Shown: positions 57,067 through 64,000 of the stretch, piece after piece | How positions within the stretch are numbered: the stretch's first letter is position 1 | Layout of the letters: the number at the start of each line of letters is the position of its first letter | Source: Microbacterium sp. CH12i | GTDB taxonomy: Bacteria; Actinomycetota; Actinomycetes; Actinomycetales; Microbacteriaceae | NCBI RefSeq assembly: GCF_000685355.1 | Contig: NZ_JHET01000002.1 | Span: 124,001 to 188,000 of the forward strand | Reading direction: 5' to 3' | Length of the DNA: 64,000 nt | Notes under the pieces: model-generated | Told to the model about the DNA's origin: nothing | The model's database searches: none | The model's input: the letters and a program-made list of their open reading frames with translations, nothing else | Made by a program: the position numbers and the translations under genes

Positions 57067-57169
57067 GAGAAACCACTTCCAGCGCGAGGCGGTGCTTTCT
57101 GCGTGAGACACCACGCCGTGGTTAGTGTCTCACGCAGAAGAAGATATCCAGTGCGGGAAGTGGTTTCTC
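57067..57169. repeat. 103-bp nested palindrome
   Basis: Two 45-base halves. Outer gagaaaccacttcc pairs with ggaagtggtttctc, inner ctgcgtgagacac with gtgtctcacgcag, and the ~18 bases between them do not pair. A 13-base centre separates the halves. It lies upstream of the amine oxidase gene and downstream of the isomerase gene. Confidence 0.8.
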
Positions 57170-57186
57170 GACGGGGCGCGGGCGCC

Positions 57187-58817
57187 TCAGATACTCACGT
57201 CGCCGACGAGGTGCACCTTGATGCCCATGCCGGCGAACATCGCAGCCTTCGCCACGAGCGCCTTGTCGGCGGTCTCGGCATCCGGCGCGTAGACGAGCTG
57301 TGCGTGGTTCGCCTTGTGGCGTGCCATGAACTGGTCGCGAGAGACACCGTGGAGCACGACGTGGGCGATCGGCCACTCGGGGTTCGTGGCATCCTTGCGG
57401 CGCTGGGTTTCCTCGGCCGGAAGCTCGACGACGGATGCCCGGAAGATGTCAGCCTGCAGGATGCCGTCGGCGATGAACACGCGCGAAAGCACGATCTCGC
57501 CGGGCTTGGAGACGCCGTTGAGCGTCGCGCCGCCTGCGGGGAAGAACACGTGACCCTGGCGCCAGCCTTCGGCCTTGTCCCAGCCGCCGAGGTGCGAGGC
57601 CGGCACCGAGCCGGAGATCTCGTAGGCCCAGACGAACTGACCGTCGTAGTCTTCACCCCAGCGCACGTCGTGCAGGGTGTTGTCGGGCACAAGACCCATC
57701 GCGCGCCAGACGCGGTCGGTGACCAGCGCGTCGACTGCGACGCCCTCGTCGGCCTCGTTGAAGTGCGGGAACGCGCGGCCCTCGTGCAGCACGCGCGAAC
57801 CGTCGCGCGAGGTCACCGGCGGGCGCTCGGTGGAGTTCAGGATGCCCTCGGCAAGGTCGGATGCCGGAACGAGGTCCTTCAGCCCCTGCTGGTACTGGAT
57901 GCCGACGGCATCCAGACCGAAATCGTCGGAGATGCGCAGGGCGGCGATGTACATCTTCATCTGCCACTGCACCTGCTCGCGGGTGAGCTCGGTGGTGCCG
58001 TCCTCACCGAAGTGGAACGTCATGCCGTGCTCGACGAGCCAGTCAAAGGCCGCGTCAGCCTCGTCGTCCTTTACCTCGAGCATCTCGCATACAGAGCCGA
58101 CTGCGACAGGCGCTCCTTATAGATGCCGGTCTGGTTGAGCAGCTCATCGTCGAAGATGGCGTTGTACATGCCCATGCAGCCCTCGTCGAAGACGCCCATG
58201 ATCGCCTTCTCATCACGAAGCTGGGCGGCGAGTGCCTCGCCGAGCTGCTTCTCCGGGCTGTCCGGGAGCTCAGGCAGCGCACGCACGTGGGAGGAGTCGT
58301 GGGTGATAGTGCCGGTCTCGATCCATTCCTTGATGGTCGCCTTGAACCATTCGTCGGAGAAGTCGACTGACCAGGTTGACGAGTACGGCTTGTCCATCTT
58401 GGTGAGGCCGGCGTTCAGGCCGAGCAGGCCGACCAGGCCGGGCCAGTCCGGCGCGAAGTTTGCGGTCGTGAGGATCGGGCCCTCGTGGGTGCGCAGACCT
58501 GCGAGCACGTGGTGCGAGTACTGCCAGTTCGCGATTGCGACAATCAGTGGGGCATCCGTGGGGATGTTCTTGAAGACTTCCATGCCCATGCGCTGGCTGG
58601 AGATGAAGCCGTGGCCGGTTGCCGGATCGACGTCGAAGGCGCGGATGACGCTCCAGCCGAGCTCTTCGAAGACACCGGTGACACCGGCTTCGAGCGCGAC
58701 CTGGGTCGGCCAGCCGCCGATGTTCGCCGCTTCGCGCAAGTCACCGGAGGTGATCAGGTACGCGGTCTTCGGCGCTGTGGTCGGACGGGATGCCGAGGTG
58801 GGCAGGGTGTAGGTCAT
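57187..58817 (-). pseudogene. L-fucose/L-arabinose isomerase-family protein, frameshifted
   Basis: The first frame starts MTYTLPTSASRPTTAPKTAY and runs to LSQSALYA; one base is missing near 58087, and the second frame continues EMLEVKDDEADAAFDWLVEH. Restored length is 543 residues. GLDAVGIQYQQGLKDLVPAS and AEGILNSTERPPV resemble the FucI metal/substrate region. It probably interconverts an aldose and ketose for the pathway fed by the nearby RbsABC-like transporter. GGAGAA precedes the ATG. A LacI-type operator lies upstream. Confidence 0.82.
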
Positions 58818-58895
58818 GCTGTTCTCCATTGCTGGTGGGACTCCGAGGGTGCAGCACATGACGTGCGCGATCGCGGCTCACTCACGACCCTACGC

Positions 58896-58907
58896 GAAAT
58901 CGATTTC
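58896..58907 (-). promoter_or_regulatory. LacI-family operator upstream of the isomerase gene
   Basis: GAAATCGATTTC, a perfect 12-base palindrome with central CG, about 80 bases before the isomerase start. It matches the half-sites of the operator at 60268-60281. Confidence 0.7.
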
Positions 58908-59054
58908 ATGCCGCAAGCGCGATACCGAGAAGCGCCACTCCTCCTGCACAATTTCATGTCCAGGCTGGTTCTCCACAGATCGCGCGCTCACGCTCATGTC
59001 GGGGCGCTCACTAGTGACAAACTCCTGGCAAGAGGACAGGATGGAGGTATGGAG

Positions 59055-59273
59055 ATGAACGATCCGCAGATCTGGACGCTCATCGGCGTGTTCACGGCGA
59101 CCATGCTTGGCGGCATGACCTTGACGACAACCATGATGACCCGCGTGATACGTGCGGAGGTCGGCGGGCTGCGCGGGGAGTTGAACGCCCGCTTCGACAC
59201 GGTCGAGCACAAGATCGAAACTCTCGACAAAGAGGTCGCGACGCTGGCTACGCGCTTCTGGGGCTCGCGCTAA
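59055..59273 (+). CDS. Small membrane-anchored coiled-coil protein
   Basis: 72 residues: a membrane segment (IWTLIGVFTATMLGGMTLTT), then a helix ALRGELNARFDTVEH-like heptad stretch (actual GLRGELNARFDTVEHKIETL). The ATG at 59055 has GGAGG seven bases upstream; the ATG at 59049 overlaps that site. It is the only rightward gene between the leftward isomerase and lacI genes. Function unknown. Confidence 0.65.
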   Translation: MNDPQIWTLIGVFTATMLGGMTLTTTMMTRVIRAEVGGLRGELNARFDTVEHKIETLDKEVATLATRFWGSR

Positions 59274-59274
59274 C

Positions 59275-60255
59275 TCACCGCTGGGCGCTGGCCGCTTGCA
59301 CTTCGTTGCGCAGCACGACTGTACGGGCGGGCTGCCGAGCTCCCCGAATGCGTTCGAGCAGCATCCGCGCGGCGGTGACACCCATGTGGCGCGCGGGTAG
59401 GCGCACCACTGTGACCGCGGTGGGCGAGAGCGTCGTGAATGGCAGCGAGCCGATCACTGCGACGCCGAATTTCGGCGGGGTGAGTCCGTGCTCGGTGAGC
59501 ACCTGGATAGCGCCGACCCCGATGAGGTTATTGCCGGCGACAACGGCGTCGGGGGGTTCCGGCAGCGCGAGGAGTTCTTCCATCGCCGCACGCCCGCCGT
59601 CGACACGGAAGGTGGCGAAGCGGAGCAGTTCAGGGTCAACCCCGCGGTCGGCCTTGGCCAGCGCCTCACGCCATCCGGTCGCACGTTCGGCTGCGGTGTC
59701 GATGTGCTCGGGGCCGCCGATGTAGGCGATGCGGCGATAGCCGGCAGCGATCAGATCTTGGGTCGCGCTCAATCCCGCCGCACGGTTCGCCATGATTACG
59801 CCGTCGATGTCATACGCTGTGGCTCGGTCGACGGCGACGACCGGACGGCCTGTGGCGAGGATGCCGTCGAGCTTCGATTCCGCGGATGCCGTCGCGATGA
59901 TCACTCCCGACATGTGCTCGGCCATGGCGATGTCGAGATACGTCGATTCTTTCGCCAGCACCGAATCGGAGTTGCAGAGCACGACTGAGTAGCCGGCCTC
60001 GGATGCGACATCCTCGACCCCGCGCGCCATCTCTGTGAAGTACGGGTTCTCGATATCAGGGATGATCAGTCCGATGACCTCAGAGCTCTGCCGCCGCAAC
60101 GTGCGGGCCGTACGGTTGGGGACGAACTTCAACTGTTCCGCGGCAGCTCGCACCGCCGCTACCTTCCCCGCGGAGACGCTCGTGCCGTTGAAGACGCGCG
60201 ACACCGTCGCCGGCGAGACCTGCGCGAGCGATGCGACGTCATAGATCGTGGTCAT
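59275..60255 (-). CDS. LacI family transcriptional repressor
   Basis: 326 residues. TTIYDVASLAQVSPATVSRV is the DNA-binding helix-turn-helix and hinge helix start; SSEVIGLIIPDIENPYFTEM opens the periplasmic-binding-like sensor domain. The ATG at 60255 begins the conserved motif; the in-frame ATG at 60285 lies within the operator. It probably represses itself, the isomerase and perhaps the transporter, released by the imported sugar. Confidence 0.92.
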   Translation of the reverse strand: MTTIYDVASLAQVSPATVSRVFNGTSVSAGKVAAVRAAAEQLKFVPNRTARTLRRQSSEVIGLIIPDIENPYFTEMARGVEDVASEAGYSVVLCNSDSVLAKESTYLDIAMAEHMSGVIIATASAESKLDGILATGRPVVAVDRATAYDIDGVIMANRAAGLSATQDLIAAGYRRIAYIGGPEHIDTAAERATGWREALAKADRGVDPELLRFATFRVDGGRAAMEELLALPEPPDAVVAGNNLIGVGAIQVLTEHGLTPPKFGVAVIGSLPFTTLSPTAVTVVRLPARHMGVTAARMLLERIRGARQPARTVVLRNEVQAASAQR

Positions 60256-60267
60256 GGTGGATTTCAC

Positions 60268-60281
60268 TGTAACCGATTTCA
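60268..60281. promoter_or_regulatory. LacI-family operator upstream of lacI
   Basis: TGTAACCGATTTCA fits the LacI-family pattern TGNAANCGNTTNCA exactly and lies 13 bases before the repressor ATG, between it and the end of the permease gene. Confidence 0.75.
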
Positions 60282-60331
60282 GCATGTGCTCGCCGGGGCG
60301 CCCACGATGATGCGGTGGGCACGCGAGGGTT

Positions 60332-61333
60332 CTATCTTCGGGCGTATCTTCGCGCGATCGTCGAAAGTGCGACAGCGAGCACCAGGATGCCGCCCTTGAA
60401 GATGTACTGCCAAAAGGTCGGCGTGCCGAGCAGCGCGAGACCGTTGAATCCCACGCTCACGACGAGCACCCCGACGAGTGTGCCAAGAATGTGGAACTCA
60501 CCGTCGCGGAGAGTCGCGGAGCCGAGGAACACGGCGGCGAAAGAGTCCATCAGATACCCGTCGGCCGCGCTAACCGTGCCGCTGCCCAGTATCGAAGCCA
60601 GCAGCACCCCGGTGAGAGCCGCACACGCTCCAGCGATCACGAACGCCGTGATCTTCGCCCGGTCGACCCGGATACCGGCAAGACGCGCGGCTTTCGGGTT
60701 GGCGCCAACCGCCTGGATCCGCTGGCCCATCGCCGTCCTGTTCAGCACGAGCCACAGAACCGCAACCACGATCAGCATGAACCAGATCGGATTCTGCACG
60801 CCCATGAAGCGAGCGAGCGTTATCCAAGTGAACTCTTCGGGTAGCTGGGTGATAGGAGATCCTGCGGTGTACCCGAATGCGAGGCCGGTGAGGATCGTGC
60901 CGACGCCCAGCGTTGCGACGACGGCGTTCACTCGCGCTTTGGTAACCAGAATCCCGTTCGCCGCACCGATGCCGCCACCGATGATGAGCGTGACAACGAC
61001 GGCGAGCAGAATCGGCAGGCCCTGGTTTGCGATGAAGCCCGTGACGAGGACACCCGCAAGGCTCGCCATGTAGCCGATGCTGAGATCGAACTCGCCTACC
61101 ACGAGCACCATCGTCAACCCGCACGCAATGATGGCCGTGAGAGAGGACTGATTGACGATGCTCAACAGGTTATTGGCGGTGAAGAAAGCGCCGTTGGGAA
61201 CTGTGATGGCGAAGATCACGAGCATGATCGCCATCGCGATCAGCGTCCCATACTTAGAGACGATCAGAAGGGCCGTGCCACCCGCTCTGCTTCGGGGCCG
61301 GATCACGGCCTCAGGCGCAACGGACATCGTCAT
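60332..61333 (-). CDS. Ribose-type sugar ABC transporter permease (RbsC-like)
   Basis: 333 residues with about ten membrane helices. GLTMVLVVGEFDLSIGYMAS and NGILVTKARVNAVVATLGVG are BPD_transp_2 hallmarks, and MGQRIQAVGANPKAARLAGI is the ATPase-docking loop. The ATG at 61333 overlaps the ATPase gene and has a GAAAGGA ribosome site. Pentose/hexose import; specificity is set by the binding protein. Confidence 0.92.
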   Translation of the reverse strand: MTMSVAPEAVIRPRSRAGGTALLIVSKYGTLIAMAIMLVIFAITVPNGAFFTANNLLSIVNQSSLTAIIACGLTMVLVVGEFDLSIGYMASLAGVLVTGFIANQGLPILLAVVVTLIIGGGIGAANGILVTKARVNAVVATLGVGTILTGLAFGYTAGSPITQLPEEFTWITLARFMGVQNPIWFMLIVVAVLWLVLNRTAMGQRIQAVGANPKAARLAGIRVDRAKITAFVIAGACAALTGVLLASILGSGTVSAADGYLMDSFAAVFLGSATLRDGEFHILGTLVGVLVVSVGFNGLALLGTPTFWQYIFKGGILVLAVALSTIARRYARR

Positions 61334-62897
61334 TGGTCTTCCTTTCGTCCCCGTGCTCGAAACTGAGCGACAGAATTCGGTCTTCCGTGATCTCACGGCC
61401 GACAAGTTCTCCAGTCACACGACCTTCAGCCATCACGATGACGCGGTCGCACAATCCAACGAGCTCCTCGCTGTCCGATGAGATCGCCAGGACACCGGTG
61501 CCCTGGGAAGCCAGTTCTCTGACCACGCGATGCACCTCGGCTCGGGCACCGACATCGACACCACGCGAGGGCTCATCAAGGATGAGCAGTCGCGGACGCT
61601 CCACCAGCCAGCGCGCGATAGCGACCTTCTGCTGGTTTCCCCCGGATAGAGACCCCACCGGATCTGCGACGTCCCTGGCCTTGACCGTCACAGCATCTGC
61701 AAGCCGCCGGGCTCGACGACGACTTTCACGCATTCTGAGAAACGGCCAGAAGCGTGAATGTCGTAAACTGCCCAGGCTGGACACGTTGATGTTGAAGTCG
61801 ATGGATCGCTCCAGGAAGAGACTTTCACTGCGTCGTTCTTCCGGAACAAGACCAATGCCCGCACGGACAGCATCTGCCGGTTCCTTGAAGCGGACCTCCT
61901 TGCCATCCAGGACAACGCTGCCGCCAAGACGCGGACGCGCTCCGTAGATCAGGCCGGCCAGTTCGGTCCGCCCTGCGCCGACGAGACCACCGATGCCGAG
62001 CACCTCACCGGAGTGGACGACCAATGAGACGCCATGGACTCGACTCCCATCACGCGCATCGTTCACGACAAGGATGGGAGATCCATGCTCAGCCGGCTCC
62101 TGACCGTGTTCGGCGATCTCGAGGTCTCTGCCCACGATCGCTCTCACCAACTCAGCCTTCGGCACTGACTCCCCCACGCGCCGATCCACTACCTGCCCGT
62201 CTTTGAAGACCGTGACGTCCTCACACAATGCACTGACCTCGTCGAGTCGATGCGAGACGAAGATCACGGCAGTGCCAGAGGCTGCGAGTTCCCGGATGAT
62301 GGTGTGAAGTCGTCCGGCCTCTTCCGAGGACAGGGAGGCCGTCGGCTCGTCCATCGCGATCATTCGCGCATCGCGCATGAGAGCTCTGCCGATGAGCACC
62401 AACCACTGATCTGCCGGGCCGAGATCGTCGACAGAGATGTTCAGTCCGAACTTCATGCCGAGCCGTTCGGCGACAGCGCGAGCGCGAACCCGTGCGGGAC
62501 GCCAATCGATGAGGCCAAGGCGCGTGGGAGGATCTTGCCCGAGAAGCATGTTCCGCAGCACGCTCCACCCGGGAATCAGGCTCATCTCCTGGTGGATGAA
62601 CGCGAGGCCCAACGCGGAAGCATCACTCGGCGCAGCGATCTGCACAGCGACCCCATCGACGATGATCTTGCCGGAGTCGGGATGCTCGATGCCCGCAAGG
62701 CACTTGATCAACGTCGACTTGCCCGCGCCGTTCGCCCCGACAAGCCCGTGCACCACGCCCGCCCGGATGCTGAAAGCCACGTCACGGAGAGCGTGAACTC
62801 CACCGAACGATTTGCTCACCTCTTTGATCGAGATCAGCGGCCGCTCCTCCGCCTCCGCTCTCGTCACCTCGGACTGAACTCCGACTGTCGACGGCAC
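61311..62897 (-). CDS. Sugar ABC transporter ATP-binding protein, two ABC domains (RbsA-like)
   Basis: 528 residues, tandem ATPases. First: LVGANGAGKSTLIKCLAGIE (Walker A), SVDDLGPADQWLVLIGRALM and MIAMDEPTASLSSEEAG (Walker B). Second: a degenerate Walker A GGLVGAGRTELAGLIYGARP, SLSGGNQQKVAIARWLV and LLILDEPSRGVDVGARAEVH. The GTG start shares a base with the stop of the binding-protein gene (TAGTG). Confidence 0.94.
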   Translation of the reverse strand: MPSTVGVQSEVTRAEAEERPLISIKEVSKSFGGVHALRDVAFSIRAGVVHGLVGANGAGKSTLIKCLAGIEHPDSGKIIVDGVAVQIAAPSDASALGLAFIHQEMSLIPGWSVLRNMLLGQDPPTRLGLIDWRPARVRARAVAERLGMKFGLNISVDDLGPADQWLVLIGRALMRDARMIAMDEPTASLSSEEAGRLHTIIRELAASGTAVIFVSHRLDEVSALCEDVTVFKDGQVVDRRVGESVPKAELVRAIVGRDLEIAEHGQEPAEHGSPILVVNDARDGSRVHGVSLVVHSGEVLGIGGLVGAGRTELAGLIYGARPRLGGSVVLDGKEVRFKEPADAVRAGIGLVPEERRSESLFLERSIDFNINVSSLGSLRHSRFWPFLRMRESRRRARRLADAVTVKARDVADPVGSLSGGNQQKVAIARWLVERPRLLILDEPSRGVDVGARAEVHRVVRELASQGTGVLAISSDSEELVGLCDRVIVMAEGRVTGELVGREITEDRILSLSFEHGDERKTNDDVRCA

Positions 62898-63886
62898 TAG
62901 TCGAGCGCTTCCGGGTGCTCGGCGAGGAAATCGTCGATGTTGTCGGCCGAAACGAGGATGCCAGGAACATCGACGGTGCGAGAGCTGAAATCACCGGATT
63001 CGATTGCCGCCGCAGTCTCTTCGAACATCGTGCGCCCTTCGGCCCGCGCATCCTCAAACACTGTGGCAGTGAGCGTACCGTCCTGCACGGCCTGGATCGC
63101 CGTACTGGACCCGTTGATCCCATAGGTGAGGATGTCGGTCCGCCCCTGCTGTTTGATCGCCGAGATCGCGCCGAGAGTTGGGTCCTCCCAGCATCCCCAC
63201 ACAGCGAGGTTCCCGCTGCCCTCCGGATGCGCCGCCAACCACGCGGTCGCGTAGCGCGCACCATCCTGCAGGAACCCAGGGATATTGACCTCGTTCTTCG
63301 TGACGTTGACGTCAGGAGCCTGCTCAGCCATCATCTCGTCGAACAGCACCTCACGATCACGGCACACCTGCCCGGTGCGGTAGGTGAGCGCGAGCACTTC
63401 GCCGTCACCTCCGATCGCATCGATCATCGCGTTCGTCGCGGGCTCGGCGAATGGCGCGCCGTCGCCTGCCACGACCACAATTCCCTTACCCGCACCTCCA
63501 CCCCAGGTTGCGACCGGCACATTCGCCTGCGCAGCGGCGTTCAGCCCTGCCCCCAGTGAACTCGCCGGGAACACAAGGTTGAAGATCATCCCCGCGTCTT
63601 TATTGACGAAGTTCTGGATCGCCGTGTTCGCCTGATCTGCGTTGCCCGCAGCGTCGACGACTTCCACTGTCCAGCCGGCAGCTTCAGCCGCCTCTGTTGC
63701 TCCCTCGATGACGCGGGCGTTGTTTGCGTCGGTCGCGCTGATGGTGACGATGCCGAGGAGCGTGCTGTCATTGGCTGCGATATTCTCGGAGCCAGCCCCG
63801 CTGCTGTCGGGCACGCTGCACGCTGACAGACCGAGGACGACCGCACACGCGACCGATACCGTAAGAACGGCTTTATTCTTCCACAT
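62897..63886 (-). CDS. Sugar ABC transporter substrate-binding lipoprotein (RbsB-like)
   Basis: 329 residues. The lipobox LSAC23 follows a short hydrophobic signal. Two Rossmann-like lobes begin LLGIVTISATDANNARVIEG and LALTYRTGQVCRDREVLFDE. It captures a monosaccharide outside the cell; by context the sugar is a substrate of the FucI-family isomerase. It is the first gene of the leftward transporter operon. Confidence 0.9.
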   Translation of the reverse strand: MWKNKAVLTVSVACAVVLGLSACSVPDSSGAGSENIAANDSTLLGIVTISATDANNARVIEGATEAAEAAGWTVEVVDAAGNADQANTAIQNFVNKDAGMIFNLVFPASSLGAGLNAAAQANVPVATWGGGAGKGIVVVAGDGAPFAEPATNAMIDAIGGDGEVLALTYRTGQVCRDREVLFDEMMAEQAPDVNVTKNEVNIPGFLQDGARYATAWLAAHPEGSGNLAVWGCWEDPTLGAISAIKQQGRTDILTYGINGSSTAIQAVQDGTLTATVFEDARAEGRTMFEETAAAIESGDFSSRTVDVPGILVSADNIDDFLAEHPEALD

Positions 63887-64000
63887 GGTTTTCTACTTTC
63901 TCGAAGGAGTGATTCGTGATGGCTCCCCAGGTGCGAGGAGAAGTTCCGCGACCGAGAGCCGATCGTCGTACTGACGGGAGGGGTGTCTTTGGAATGTGGC
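63887..64000 (-). promoter_or_regulatory. Upstream region of the sugar transporter operon
   Basis: Contains CACTCCTTCGAG-type sequence and a weak GAAAGTAG ribosome site before the ATG. I do not see a TGNAANCGNTTNCA operator here; the promoter may lie beyond the window end. Confidence 0.4.

Overview
This window is high-GC chromosomal DNA from an actinobacterium, most likely Microbacteriaceae and probably Microbacterium. The basis is codon use, a hemA/hemE/hemG block, a ClpB with an HspR-type HAIR operator and no N-terminal domain, PadR/TetR/MarR regulators next to transporters, and many leaderless genes. No phage, IS element, CRISPR array, rRNA or tRNA is visible, and no gene-free stretch exceeds about 230 bases.

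Layout. 1-1.1 kb: three small membrane/stress-type genes. 1.2-5.2 kb: heme genes (hemG and hemE leftward, hemA rightward). 5.3-11.8 kb: MFS pump with PadR, HhH-GPD glycosylase, DUF1801, serine hydrolase, glyS, GNAT. 11.9-19.8 kb: second MFS, F420/NADP-type oxidoreductase with MarR, beta-lactamase-fold pseudoenzyme, M13 peptidase, MATE pump, SpoU methyltransferase. 19.8-25.7 kb: DtxR-family regulator, HAD phosphatase, YdeI, ROK kinase, pyrE, YbhB, xth. 25.8-33.2 kb: two-component system, FMN reductase, ABC-2 exporter, nitroreductase, TetR, glycerate kinase. 33.4-41.8 kb: molybdate uptake (HTH-TOBE regulator, modABC) and molybdopterin synthesis (moaA, moaE, moeB, moaD, moeA, moaC, mog). 41.8-45.5 kb: pntBA and a membrane protein. 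45.5-49.1 kb: clpB and coaBC. 49.1-55.7 kb: NRDE protein, DUF4190-like protein, two GT4 glycosyltransferases, DUF2252, Pr6Pr. 55.6-57.0 kb: a flavin amine oxidase whose domain order looks circularly permuted. 57.2-63.9 kb: sugar isomerase, LacI repressor and RbsABC-like ABC transporter with two matching LacI-type operators.

Three patterns run through the window. First, at least eleven genes, several normally essential (hemE, clpB), are broken by single-base changes, mostly losses in short homopolymers; this points to uncorrected sequence error rather than gene decay. Second, about twenty genes have a TANNNT-like -10 hexamer six or seven bases before the start codon, the leaderless-mRNA layout. 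Third, long imperfect palindromes with similar arm design lie between genes and also inside genes.
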